Origin: a virus
DNA: 62,123 bases
Direction: 5' to 3' (one strand)
Virus record (IMG/VR): IMGVR_UViG_3300020190_004289
Span: 1-62,123 of that record
This document shows positions 51,122-60,272 of the stretch, piece after piece. Within the stretch, counting starts at the first letter, position 1. Each line of letters opens with the position of its first letter. Under the pieces are notes generated by a model, which was not told the DNA's origin, did no database searches, and worked only from the letters and a program-made list of their open reading frames with translations. Position numbers and translations under genes: made by a program.

Positions 51122-54052
51122 ATGCCGGATTTTGTACTAGGTAGATTAAAATTTACTTTTAAAGGCCAGTGGCAATCAAACACTGGTTATGTTGCTGATG
51201 ATATTGTTAGATATGGCGGAAGAAGCTATGTCTGTAAAATAAACCACACTTCTTCCCCTGGCAATGGCTTCTATACTGATAATGCTTATGCTAGATGGGA
51301 TATTGTTTCCTCTGGCACAGACTGGAAAGGCGATTGGCAAACTAGCACCTACTACAAAATTGACGATGTTGTTCGCTACGGTGGTACTGTATATGTTGCC
51401 AACACAGGCCATTTATCTAACGCTACCACAGCTTTTGGCTTAGAGCCGGATTATGATAAATGGGTTACTTACAGTGCAAGTCCTTTTTTCGTTGGGAATT
51501 GGTCTGCTAACGTTCGCTATAGAGTAGAAGACGTATTTAAATTTGGTTCCGGTCTTTATCGTGTAACAATTCCTCACTTTTCAAACGCTAATACCTCTTC
51601 CAACGTAACCACCTTCAATACTCACCAAGGTAACGTTTCTATTTTTGTTCCTGGTTTAGAGTTTGAAGATACTTATAATAATGCCACCCAATATCAAACT
51701 GGTGACATCGTTCGTTACGGTGGTTATAACTTCATCGCTATAGATGAGACAGAGGGCAATTTACCAACTGATACAACTTATTGGAGAGTTTTATCTACTG
51801 GCTTTAAACATAGAGGTGATTATAATAACTCTACCGTCTACGAGCCAGGTGATGTTGTAAGATATGGCGCCTCAAGTTATGTCGCCAAGCTTGATTCTAC
51901 TGGTAATCTTCCAACCAACGCCACCTACTGGGATCTTTTAACCAGGGGTCAGATGTGGAAGGATTACTATGCTGCCAACGTAGCTTATAAGCCTGGTGAT
52001 ATCGTTCGCTATGGTGGATTTATCTACGTAGCAAACGTCGATACAGCTGGTAATGCTCCTTCCAATAACACTTTTTGGGATTTGCAACAAACTGGAATTA
52101 GATGGAATAATATTTGGGATTCAAATACCACCTACCAGTTAGGTGATGCTGTAAATTATTCTAATAGTGCATACATTAGTATTGTTTCTGATAATGCCAA
52201 TATTATTCCAGGAGATCCCGGAAGTGAGGTAAGCTGGAGTTTAGCTGCTCAAGGTTCTCAAGATACCTTTACAACTACTTTAGGTGATATAGCATATCGT
52301 GGTAATGTAGGTATGACTCGTCTAGGAATAGGCGCCGTAGGTCAAGTACTTACATCAGACGGTTCTATTCCTTATTGGAAGACTAATTCCAATACCGGTA
52401 ATGTTTATTATGTTGCACCTGAAGGTGTAGACTCAGCTGGATACGGCACTTCATTACACGCTCCATTTGCCTCTATAAAGTATGCTACTCAGCAGGCTGA
52501 CAATAATGCTACCATCTTTGTTAAGTCGGGAGAATATTACGAACAGCTTCCCATTACCGTTAAGTCCAACATGGCTATTGTTGGAGACAATCAACGTACG
52601 GTAATTATTAATCCTAAAGCAGGTTTGAGTGATGATGGTTCAAATACCAACGCTCAATCCACAATGTTCTTAATGTCTGATGGCGCTATTATTAACAAAG
52701 TTACCATGAGGGGCATGACAGGATGGACAGCAAATAATCAAAATGAACAGAACTTAACCTCCACCACACCTAGAGGTGTATTTGTAAGACTCAATCCTGC
52801 TACTCCTATTATTCATAAGAGTCCTTATATTTTAGAAGCTGCAGCCTTTGGTACAGGTGCAATTGGTGCTTTAGTTGATGGATCTGTGCACGGTGCTCTT
52901 GGAAATAAATCAATGGTGTTTCACGGATATACTGTGATTTCTAGTGATGGTATAGGTTACTGGATTAAAGATGGTGGTAGAGCGGAGATTGTATCTTGCT
53001 TTACATATTATTGTAAATTTGGATATGCTACCACTGGTGGTGGTATTATTCGAGCACTAAACGGAAACAACTCTTACGGTAAGTACGGTGTTTACTCTCA
53101 AGGTTTTTTAACCACAGAACAACCAGTAACCGGTAATGTGTATGGGGATTTAATTTCAGGTACATTTACAAACGGTACTTTTGCAGCTGGTAACTTACTT
53201 ACCGGTAATACTACCGGCGCTACAGCTATTATCACCAATCCTCAGATTTCTTCTAATAAACTATACATTAAGTATCTTACTGGATTAAGATTCCAAAATA
53301 ATGAGGATATTAATTCAAATGCAGGTGGTACAGGCAATTTAACTAGCAACGGAAACGTAGCTGGGCAAAATGGCTTTACATTAATGGCCAATGCGTTTAG
53401 TTCTGAGCCTGCACCTGGTAGGTCAATACAATTTAGTGATGATCCAACAAACGCCTATGTTATTCAAAGCGTTTCAGGTACTTTTCTTGGTGCAAACAGT
53501 GTAATGACTATAGTCCTTACACAGGATAAAGCTCTTAGATCATTAGACAACGCTGGATTAATTCTACGTAGAGACTACAGTCAAGCTAGACTTACTGGCC
53601 ATGACTTCTTAAATGTTGGTACAGGAAACGTTATAACTACTAACTACCCCGGTGCCCCCACAACACCTCCTGCCCAGGGTAATGAGGTTGTAGAAGATTT
53701 TCCCGGTCGTGTGTTTTATATTTCGTCAGATCAAGATGGTAACTTCCGTGTGGGGGATTATTTTAGAATTGATCAGGCTACCGGTACAGCAACATTAAAT
53801 GCTTCAGCTTTTAACTTAGCCGGTCTTACATCTTTAAGATTAGGTTCCATTGGTGCTCAGTTAGGTGAGACGATTAACGAGTTCTCTTCTGATGCGACAA
53901 TGGGTGGTAATTCAAACGCTGCTGTACCTACCGAGTATGCTGTTAAGACATATGTAGACAATGGGGATGCAAATGTATTATCGACTGTTAATGCAACTCT
54001 CGCTGGTGGTATATTAAACAGAAGAGATGGATTCTTTTTGGGTGCAATGTAA
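51122..54052 (+). CDS. Tail adhesin with seven carbohydrate-binding-type repeats and a beta-helix
   Basis: A 976-residue protein. Residues 1-380 hold seven repeats of about 50 residues with a W...YxxGDIVRYGGxxYVA core, the pattern of CBM5/12-type carbohydrate-binding modules. Residues about 425-720 look like a right-handed beta-helix of the pectin-lyase type (YYVAPEGVDSAGYGTSLHAP; TIFVKSGEYYEQLPITVKSN; GDNQRTVIINP). The C-terminal part (RVFYISSDQDGNFRVGDYFR; LRLGSIGAQLGETINEFSSD) matches ends of cyanophage tail proteins. Probably recognises surface polysaccharide. Confidence 0.82.
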   Translation: MPDFVLGRLKFTFKGQWQSNTGYVADDIVRYGGRSYVCKINHTSSPGNGFYTDNAYARWDIVSSGTDWKGDWQTSTYYKIDDVVRYGGTVYVANTGHLSNATTAFGLEPDYDKWVTYSASPFFVGNWSANVRYRVEDVFKFGSGLYRVTIPHFSNANTSSNVTTFNTHQGNVSIFVPGLEFEDTYNNATQYQTGDIVRYGGYNFIAIDETEGNLPTDTTYWRVLSTGFKHRGDYNNSTVYEPGDVVRYGASSYVAKLDSTGNLPTNATYWDLLTRGQMWKDYYAANVAYKPGDIVRYGGFIYVANVDTAGNAPSNNTFWDLQQTGIRWNNIWDSNTTYQLGDAVNYSNSAYISIVSDNANIIPGDPGSEVSWSLAAQGSQDTFTTTLGDIAYRGNVGMTRLGIGAVGQVLTSDGSIPYWKTNSNTGNVYYVAPEGVDSAGYGTSLHAPFASIKYATQQADNNATIFVKSGEYYEQLPITVKSNMAIVGDNQRTVIINPKAGLSDDGSNTNAQSTMFLMSDGAIINKVTMRGMTGWTANNQNEQNLTSTTPRGVFVRLNPATPIIHKSPYILEAAAFGTGAIGALVDGSVHGALGNKSMVFHGYTVISSDGIGYWIKDGGRAEIVSCFTYYCKFGYATTGGGIIRALNGNNSYGKYGVYSQGFLTTEQPVTGNVYGDLISGTFTNGTFAAGNLLTGNTTGATAIITNPQISSNKLYIKYLTGLRFQNNEDINSNAGGTGNLTSNGNVAGQNGFTLMANAFSSEPAPGRSIQFSDDPTNAYVIQSVSGTFLGANSVMTIVLTQDKALRSLDNAGLILRRDYSQARLTGHDFLNVGTGNVITTNYPGAPTTPPAQGNEVVEDFPGRVFYISSDQDGNFRVGDYFRIDQATGTATLNASAFNLAGLTSLRLGSIGAQLGETINEFSSDATMGGNSNAAVPTEYAVKTYVDNGDANVLSTVNATLAGGILNRRDGFFLGAM

Positions 54053-54055
54053 TAA

Positions 54056-54063
54056 TATAAATA
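54056..54063 (+). promoter_or_regulatory. T4-type late promoter
   Basis: TATAAATA, 25 bases before the ATG at 54089. It heads the block of Cys-rich adhesin cassettes, which otherwise has no internal promoter that I see. Confidence 0.7.
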
Positions 54064-54088
54064 TTAAGAACAAAACACAGGAAATAAA

Positions 54089-54424
54089 ATGACTACTGGA
54101 ATTTATGGAAAAGTTAACTTAGCAGCTGCAACAGATACTATTTTAGTTGGTAATACGTCAGTAGATACTGGTAAAACGGCTGTAATTACTATCAACTTTG
54201 TAAATACAAATGCATCTACTAACACAGCTCTTCGAATAGCACTTACTACAGCCAATGCTGCTGGTAACATAGAAGCTGGAGATTTTATTGAATATGATAC
54301 TCCTTTGGGAGGATTAGGTGTTTTGGAAAGAACTGGTATAGTTGTACCAGCCGGTGTTAGTATTAGTGTAAGATCTAGTGCTGCAAACGTGAACGCAATA
54401 GCCTATGGTATAGAGAGCGTATAA
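54089..54424 (+). CDS. Small virion protein at the head of the adhesin block
   Basis: A 111-residue beta-rich protein (ATDTILVGNTSVDTGKTAVI; GIVVPAGVSISVRSSA). The pattern is common in small phage adhesin-associated proteins. Its stop overlaps the first Cys-rich adhesin start. It might be the adaptor for the following adhesins, which is inference from order. Confidence 0.55.
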   Translation: MTTGIYGKVNLAAATDTILVGNTSVDTGKTAVITINFVNTNASTNTALRIALTTANAAGNIEAGDFIEYDTPLGGLGVLERTGIVVPAGVSISVRSSAANVNAIAYGIESV

Positions 54425-55158
54425 TGCCAATCTCAATGTTTTATGACACGACAGGTTCAAATATCATTCCTCACACTTGCTCATATACTGTTCCTGCAGG
54501 AGTTGTTTCAATAACATTTGAAATTTGGGGTGGTGGAGGAGGTTCTGGTCAAGGTTTTTGCGAATGCGATTGTAGACTTCGAACCGGCGGAGGAGCTGGT
54601 GGTGGATATAGTATGATAACTATTCCTGTCACAGCAGGAGATGTCTATACCATGAATATTGGTAATGGTGGTGTTTCATCAGGCGGTTATGGTGGACCAT
54701 CAAACAATAATGGCACCGGCAGAGGATGTTGTGGTGGTACCACATTTATTACAGGCACTGGACTTACAAACTTTTGTGCTGAAGGCGGCGGCGGTGGTTG
54801 TGCAAATATAACATTAGTATGTTATGGCTGTGCATGTTGGTATGATGGAGGTGGCAATGCTTACGGTGGCACAATAAACCAAAAAGGTGGTCCAGCAAGA
54901 CGAGGGAGTATTGGTGGTGGTAGCTGCTGGAATCACTATTCATTGGGTGGCGATGCAGCTGGTCCCGGTGGTGGTAGGGGTGGTTGGAATATGACTCCCC
55001 ATAGCTCTTATGGGTGTGGTAGTAGAGACAGCAATCCTCTTATGGATGGTGTGTTACCTGGTGGAGGTGGAGCTGGACATGGGTGTTCTAATCAGTGTAA
55101 CTGTTGTAATTTCGGTGGTGGAAGAGGCGCGTCAGGATTAATTAAGGTAACGTGGTAA
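54424..55158 (+). CDS. Gly- and Cys-rich tail adhesin, copy 1
   Basis: A 244-residue protein with 17 Cys and very high Gly. It starts with the motif CSYTVPAGVVSITFEIWGGG, known from phage Gly-rich fibre-tip domains, followed by CECDC. FITGTGLTNFCAEGGGGG and a C-terminal CSNQCNCCNFGGGRGASG follow. Gly-rich loops resemble the polyglycine tips of gp38-type adhesins; the Cys density is unusual and could mean disulfides or metal binding. It is followed 3 bases later by a chaperone-like gene, and two paralogues lie downstream. Confidence 0.75.
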   Translation: MPISMFYDTTGSNIIPHTCSYTVPAGVVSITFEIWGGGGGSGQGFCECDCRLRTGGGAGGGYSMITIPVTAGDVYTMNIGNGGVSSGGYGGPSNNNGTGRGCCGGTTFITGTGLTNFCAEGGGGGCANITLVCYGCACWYDGGGNAYGGTINQKGGPARRGSIGGGSCWNHYSLGGDAAGPGGGRGGWNMTPHSSYGCGSRDSNPLMDGVLPGGGGAGHGCSNQCNCCNFGGGRGASGLIKVTW

Positions 55159-55161
55159 AAA

Positions 55162-55437
55162 ATGACAACTACTTATAGAGATTTTTTAAAACAAGTTAGA
55201 AATAATATGCTGGTAGAAACAGATGCCCGCTTAGCTAATGTTGTTGATCCCGTTGAAATTGCAAGATGGGAATTATATCGTCAACAATTAAGAACATTTT
55301 TTGATGATAAGCCCGAGGGGTATGACTTTTTAAATTTTTCATGGCCTGATAATCCCGATAATATCGATTCGCTTAAAGAAAAAGCAAGAGAGGGTGATAC
55401 AGAGGCTATAGAAATACTAAAAAGGAAGGGTTTATAA
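55162..55437 (+). CDS. Tail-assembly-chaperone-like protein, cassette 1
   Basis: A 91-residue protein with the Phage_tail_APC-like pattern: RNNMLVETDARLANVVD, RWELYRQQLRTFFDD and a closing WP motif (NFSWPDNPDN). Proteins of this pattern are usually encoded after a fibre gene and help its folding or attachment. Its stop overlaps the ATG of adhesin copy 2. Confidence 0.75.
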   Translation: MTTTYRDFLKQVRNNMLVETDARLANVVDPVEIARWELYRQQLRTFFDDKPEGYDFLNFSWPDNPDNIDSLKEKAREGDTEAIEILKRKGL

Positions 55438-56204
55438 TGCCGCGCTATATCTACGGAGGTGTTTGTGTAGGGGCCACGGTAGGGTCTATGAGACAATACA
55501 TTACCACTCGCTCCGTCCTTGGCCAAGATAATCACTCCACTGCTTGTACGTCTTGGACAGTTCCAGCTGGAGTTACATGTGTAACCTTTGAATTATGGGG
55601 AGGTGGCGGAGCGGGTACTCCCACATGCTGTTGTATGTGTTTTAATGGTCCTCCGGGAGATGGAGGCGCCTATTCAATGAAAACACTAGCTGTCACTCCG
55701 GGCGATTCGTATACAGTCTGCGTAGGGTGTGGTGGGTGTGGTAATGCTTGCTGGTTTAATGGTAATGCTTGTGGATGTCAAGGAAGAAAAACGTTTATCA
55801 CAGGCACTGGACTTTCAAACTTTTGCGCTGAAGGTGGACAGGGTGGAATATGGTGTAATGCTTCTCCCTGTAATATGTATACCATAGCAAACAGTACTCG
55901 TGCTCAGGCTTATGGGGGAGATATAAATTTACCCGGTACTCCAGGTCAAACCTTTGGGTGTGGTTGGTATCCGGGCTCAAGCAATTGTAGTATTGCTCTC
56001 ACTGGAAGCGCTCCGTTTGGTGGTGGTTATCAGCCTACAATGATGGGTGTAGGCCAATGTCAAGTTCCAAGTTCGTGTGGAGTGACTGGAATATTTCCTG
56101 GAGGAGGCGGTGGTCCAAGAGCTATGATGTCTACATCAATGTGTGACTGCTGTGCAATGTGTGCTGGTGCAGGCTCAGATGGTCTAATAATTATTACAAC
56201 GTAA
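55437..56204 (+). CDS. Gly- and Cys-rich tail adhesin, copy 2
   Basis: A 255-residue paralogue with 24 Cys. The core CTSWTVPAGVTCVTFELWGG is followed by TCCCMC; FITGTGLSNFCAEGGQGG matches copy 1; the end has MCDCCAMCAGAGSDG. The N-terminus (residues 1-35) differs from copy 1, while the Gly-rich body diverges in loops, as expected for receptor-binding variation. Confidence 0.75.
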   Translation: MPRYIYGGVCVGATVGSMRQYITTRSVLGQDNHSTACTSWTVPAGVTCVTFELWGGGGAGTPTCCCMCFNGPPGDGGAYSMKTLAVTPGDSYTVCVGCGGCGNACWFNGNACGCQGRKTFITGTGLSNFCAEGGQGGIWCNASPCNMYTIANSTRAQAYGGDINLPGTPGQTFGCGWYPGSSNCSIALTGSAPFGGGYQPTMMGVGQCQVPSSCGVTGIFPGGGGGPRAMMSTSMCDCCAMCAGAGSDGLIIITT

Positions 56205-56215
56205 TCGGATAAAAA

Positions 56216-56620
56216 ATGAAATATATAGTAATAAAAAAAGATACTGGTAAAATATATGATAATTTTATGTACGAGAATACGTCTGTTCCAATTAACGAAG
56301 AGCAACTTGCTTATGTGCCTTTAACTTCCGAAATGGAAGAAGCGTTAACAAACCACGAAAAAGTTATAGATTATAATCAAACAAAGTTTTTAAATGGCTC
56401 TTGGCAAACAGTATTAGTTGTACCAGAAAAAAACAATATATTAGCAGATAGAACGAGAGATAAAGCTGCTTTTCTCGCAGAAGCTAATAGAAAATTACTT
56501 ATTCCAGATGCATCACCAACTTTTAAATCGCTTGTTCAAAATTATATAGATGAACTGAATGCAATTATACCAACAAACGATGAATTTCAAGGCATTGTCT
56601 GGCCAGTAAAGCCCTGGTAA
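56216..56620 (+). CDS. Tail-assembly-chaperone-like protein, cassette 2
   Basis: A 134-residue protein. An N-terminal domain of about 75 residues (YIVIKKDTGKIYDNFMYENT) resembles the front part of tail fibre assembly proteins; the C-terminal half (FLAEANRKLLIPDASPTFKS, then IVWPVKPW) follows the APC pattern with a diverged helix and WP end. It sits between adhesin copies 2 and 3. Confidence 0.65.
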   Translation: MKYIVIKKDTGKIYDNFMYENTSVPINEEQLAYVPLTSEMEEALTNHEKVIDYNQTKFLNGSWQTVLVVPEKNNILADRTRDKAAFLAEANRKLLIPDASPTFKSLVQNYIDELNAIIPTNDEFQGIVWPVKPW

Positions 56621-56630
56621 GGAAAAAAAT

Positions 56631-57461
56631 ATGGCAAGGTTTACTTCAGAAGCTTTAACTAAATCGATAAGTAGTAGAGGAAGCAGAAGCAATGTAATTA
56701 CTAATGCTACTTGTACGTTCACCGTTCCATCAGGCGTATCATGTATATCATTCGAATTGTGGGGTGCAGGAGGTTCGGGTGGTGCAAGATGTTGTTGTGA
56801 TTGTTATCATCAGGGTGCAGGCGGAGCAGCTGCTGGATATGCAGCTATGACTATTCCTACTTCTGCTGGAACTAATTATTCGATACAGGTAGGTAGAAAT
56901 CAACATAGAGAAACTTATGGGTGTTCTCATCCTTTATGTTGTGGGGATGGGGGTCAATGTACTTGTGTAACTGGAACAAACATAACATGTCTCAATGCTG
57001 GGTGTGGAATGACAGGAAATAATGACTGTCTCACATACTGCAATTGTAGTAACTGTTGCTTTGGTCATGCACCTTCTCATACAAGTGGAGCAACGACTTC
57101 ATCAACAGCATTTTCGGCTGCGAGTAATAGAGGTTCAATACACAACTGGATAGATAATGGTGGATTTCAAGGAACTTCCTGTAGAAATTCAGGTGGTTAT
57201 GTGGGAATGGGTACAGACTCTCAAGCTTGGGGTCAAACTTACGTAACATCAGCTGGTGGACCTCCTTTCAGACACGGTATATTTGAACAATCTTTAAATT
57301 GTAAGACCTATTATTATAATTTTAGTGCTTACCCATCTGGATCTGGAGGTACACATTGCCAGTGGTTTGGTACTGCAGGTGTAGGTACTATTGCGGAAAC
57401 ATGTTGCATGTGTGCATATGCTCCAACAGGTCAGCATGGTGTAGTAATCGTTAGATATTAA
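56631..57461 (+). CDS. Gly- and Cys-rich tail adhesin, copy 3
   Basis: A 276-residue paralogue with 24 Cys. CTFTVPSGVSCISFELWGAG is followed by RCCCDC; the middle has CTCVTGTNITCLNAGCG and CNCSNCC; the end is CCMCAYAPTGQHGVVIVRY. It is the most diverged of the three and less Gly-rich. An RBS-like AAGGAAAAAA precedes the start. Confidence 0.75.
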   Translation: MARFTSEALTKSISSRGSRSNVITNATCTFTVPSGVSCISFELWGAGGSGGARCCCDCYHQGAGGAAAGYAAMTIPTSAGTNYSIQVGRNQHRETYGCSHPLCCGDGGQCTCVTGTNITCLNAGCGMTGNNDCLTYCNCSNCCFGHAPSHTSGATTSSTAFSAASNRGSIHNWIDNGGFQGTSCRNSGGYVGMGTDSQAWGQTYVTSAGGPPFRHGIFEQSLNCKTYYYNFSAYPSGSGGTHCQWFGTAGVGTIAETCCMCAYAPTGQHGVVIVRY

Positions 57462-57472
57462 TTGGATAAAAA

Positions 57473-57775
57473 ATGACAGATAATACAGTTATTCCTCAAG
57501 ATAGAAATTTAACAGAGGAAGATTTTGCGCAGTTAAAAAGAGTACGTAATAATTTTCTTACATCTACAGACAGTTATATGTTAATGAACGATCTTCCTGA
57601 TTCTTTATTGGAGAAAATAACTTCTTATAGGAATACAATTCGTAATATTGATTCAAAGTTTGGTACCGAGTGGGTAAAAGAAAGTGATATTGAGTGGCCA
57701 GACATTCCCACTGAACTGATTACTAAACACACAGTTCCGTTTGTTCCTCCACCTGGATCAACAGTAGAAGTATAA
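57473..57775 (+). CDS. Tail-assembly-chaperone-like protein, cassette 3
   Basis: A 100-residue protein with the APC pattern: LKRVRNNFLTSTDSYMLMND, ITSYRNTIRNI and a WP motif (DIEWPDIPTE), then a Pro-rich tail. It is the last rightward gene before the convergent terminator. Confidence 0.75.
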   Translation: MTDNTVIPQDRNLTEEDFAQLKRVRNNFLTSTDSYMLMNDLPDSLLEKITSYRNTIRNIDSKFGTEWVKESDIEWPDIPTELITKHTVPFVPPPGSTVEV

Positions 57776-57798
57776 AAAAAGGGGCTTTATAGCCCCTT
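57774..57798 (-). terminator. Terminator between convergent units
   Basis: GGGGCT (57781-57786) pairs with AGCCCC (57791-57796) around TTAT. On the minus strand a run of seven T follows, so it best fits the leftward operon; the rightward adhesin operon may use the same stem. The minus-strand stop codon lies in the loop. Confidence 0.8.
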
Positions 57799-58521
57799 CA
57801 TTGTTTTTGGATCGTCTAATAATACATGAGGACGCCATGGATTATGTTGCATTGTTATTGGTAAAACTATATCTACGGCAATACTAATTCGTGTCTTTTC
57901 TGTCTTATCGCTGTAATGTCTAATCCAGCTTGGAAAAAATATCAATCTACTTTCCTTTGTTTCGATATGAAATTCCATCTCCCTCTCCCCCTGAATCCCA
58001 AAGGGATGTACAATCCTTAAACACGAATTATCTGATTGAGGATAGTAAGTTCCAGCAAGGTATGCATTATTATTAGCAACATGGCAGTGGCTGCTAATAA
58101 ATTCCCCAGGTCTTAGAACATTTGCCCAGCAATGGGCATAGACTTTTACTCTAGGTGCTTTTATGTCAGATAAAAAAAGTAAGTAATTTTCTCTAAATTT
58201 CTTAAAAAGTTCATCTTGTATAGGGTTAGGTTTAAACTTCACAAGATGATCGCCCTCTAACCTTGGACCAGTGTCGTCAAATAAATTGTGTTGTTTCCAT
58301 TGTTGTGTAAACTTGTAAGGATCACTATCATTTTTTGATATTGGACTTACCAATTCTTCTTCCCGAAGGATTTGTTCACATTCTAAAACGTATTCTATTA
58401 GCCTCTTATTAAATTCTGATGTTCCATCTTGTGAACAATAAATCGGGGCATTAATATCCAATGCAAAGACTGAATTGGCTTTACCTTCATTTCCATTCCA
58501 AATTATAGTACGTTTACTCAT
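57787..58521 (-). CDS. 2OG-Fe(II) oxygenase-like protein
   Basis: A 244-residue protein of the TIGR02466-like family seen in T4-like marine phages. A beta-helix core is suggested by SSHCHVANNNAYLAGTYYPQ with candidate His ligands, then SRLIFFPSWIRHYS with the distal His and TRISIAVDI with the Arg that binds 2-oxoglutarate. Substrate unknown. It is the last gene of the leftward glycan-type operon and overlaps the carbamoyltransferase gene by 8 bases, so action on the same product is plausible. Confidence 0.75.
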   Translation of the reverse strand: MSKRTIIWNGNEGKANSVFALDINAPIYCSQDGTSEFNKRLIEYVLECEQILREEELVSPISKNDSDPYKFTQQWKQHNLFDDTGPRLEGDHLVKFKPNPIQDELFKKFRENYLLFLSDIKAPRVKVYAHCWANVLRPGEFISSHCHVANNNAYLAGTYYPQSDNSCLRIVHPFGIQGEREMEFHIETKESRLIFFPSWIRHYSDKTEKTRISIAVDIVLPITMQHNPWRPHVLLDDPKTMKGL

Positions 58522-60271
58522 CTGTTTTGTTGGGAACTTTAATTAGTTTACTTATTTCTGGTAAGTAGAGATACTCTATATCAGAACGCCTTAAAGTATC
58601 AAGAGCATCATCTATTGTTTCAACAAGTGGATCTCCACCAAGATTAAATGATGTATTAAATAGTATTGGAACATTAGTTAATTTATAAAATTCTTCTATC
58701 AAAGCATAGTAATGTTCATTTTGCTCTTTTGTGACTGTCTGAATTCTGCACGATTTATCTACGTGAATAATTGAAGGTATTTTTTCTTCTACACCTGATT
58801 TACAATTTACAGCGTACATCATAAATGGACTTTCTTCTAAGCCCCTTAAATCAAACCAATCATGCACATACTCTTTTAATATTGTTCCAGCAAAAGGTCT
58901 AAACCATTCACGTTTCTTTACGCCATTAACTATATCTTTACCGTTAACAACAGTCGGATCAAATAATATACTTCTGTTACCAAGAGCTCTTGGACCTCCT
59001 TCAGAACCACCTTGATAAAGCGCTACAATATTTTCTTCTCGAATTAATTTTGCTACATCAGCTGGAGATACATCCGACATTGATTCGTTATTTTGAAGCA
59101 AAATATCATATGAACCTTTTTCTGCAAAATAATTTGGTCCATAGTAAATGTGTTTTGTTTTACGAATGATGTTATCCTCACAAAGAGTGTGGTGTGCAAG
59201 TTTTGCAGCACCTATACAAGTACCTCCATCGTGACTGATGGGTTCGTTGTATATTTTAACTCCCTCCGGGAGATGAGCAAGGTATTCATAATTTGCTACA
59301 CAATTTAATCCATAACCTCCCGCTACTACAATATTCTTACAGCCTGTCACTTCAATAGCTTTAAGAATAAGTCTTAATACTTCTTTCTGTGTGGCTTGCT
59401 GTACTGCATAGGCGAGATTTTTTTGAACTGTAAGATTGTCTGTATCTAAGTACGGATACATCACTCTATCAATATGTGCACCATTTGGATAATTAGGAAC
59501 AAATAGGTTACGATTGCTGAAATAACGTCCTTCCTTACCGTGAAATATAAAAGGTATGTTTGGGTCTTCCTCACCATAAGAAGCAAGACCCATGGCCTTA
59601 CCTGCCTCTATAAAAGGAAACCCACAATAATCTGTCATCGCTTCATAACATTTTGTAATACCAGGTTTATCAGAAAAAATAACATCATGTAAAACATCTT
59701 CACGCCCACGGTGAGAATGAGGTACTTGAATTTTTTCAAATGCAAGTTGAGGACCTCGTAAACCAATATGTTTGTATTTTGTCATAATGTTGGCTGGATA
59801 CTGAGCATGAAAAATACTCTCTAATTCCCAACCTATAGCATTTTCACCTAACGGAACAAAAGTACCTGCACCATCAACAATAACACAAGCTGCCTCTTCA
59901 AATCCCGAATTATAGAAAGCACAAGCTGCGTGCAGTTCGTGGTGTATCATTCCGTAATCTTTTACTTGGGGATGTTCTCTTCCGCTAAAACGTTGATCTA
60001 TGAGACCAATTTTACGAGCAAAACCAGTGTACATATCATCACCAGTAAAATCAATTTTACCAGCAGCTTCAAGGGGTTGAGTGTGTGCAACAGCTAGATA
60101 ATCTAGTTTGTCTGTATATTCCTTAATTTTTAACATGCCAGCTAAAGGACCACCGTCATATTTCTTTTTACTAAGTCTTTCTTCTTCGAGATAAAATACT
60201 ATTTCACCATCTTTAAGAAGGCATGTTGCACCATTGTGACCACGAGTAATACCTGCTATCCACACCGACAT
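58514..60271 (-). CDS. Carbamoyltransferase (NodU/CmcH/TobZ family)
   Basis: A 585-residue enzyme that transfers a carbamoyl group from carbamoyl phosphate, via carbamoyl-AMP, to a sugar or antibiotic hydroxyl. The N-terminal Kae1-like domain starts SVWIAGITRGHNGATCLLKD and has the metal motif HHELHAACAF; the C-terminal part holds GGPRALGNRSILFDP. The start is placed at ATG 60271, preceded by GGAG; an upstream in-frame TTG at 60283 overlaps that site. Suggests carbamoylation of a surface glycan or small sugar. Confidence 0.9.
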   Translation of the reverse strand: MSVWIAGITRGHNGATCLLKDGEIVFYLEEERLSKKKYDGGPLAGMLKIKEYTDKLDYLAVAHTQPLEAAGKIDFTGDDMYTGFARKIGLIDQRFSGREHPQVKDYGMIHHELHAACAFYNSGFEEAACVIVDGAGTFVPLGENAIGWELESIFHAQYPANIMTKYKHIGLRGPQLAFEKIQVPHSHRGREDVLHDVIFSDKPGITKCYEAMTDYCGFPFIEAGKAMGLASYGEEDPNIPFIFHGKEGRYFSNRNLFVPNYPNGAHIDRVMYPYLDTDNLTVQKNLAYAVQQATQKEVLRLILKAIEVTGCKNIVVAGGYGLNCVANYEYLAHLPEGVKIYNEPISHDGGTCIGAAKLAHHTLCEDNIIRKTKHIYYGPNYFAEKGSYDILLQNNESMSDVSPADVAKLIREENIVALYQGGSEGGPRALGNRSILFDPTVVNGKDIVNGVKKREWFRPFAGTILKEYVHDWFDLRGLEESPFMMYAVNCKSGVEEKIPSIIHVDKSCRIQTVTKEQNEHYYALIEEFYKLTNVPILFNTSFNLGGDPLVETIDDALDTLRRSDIEYLYLPEISKLIKVPNKTDE

Positions 60272-60272
60272 A

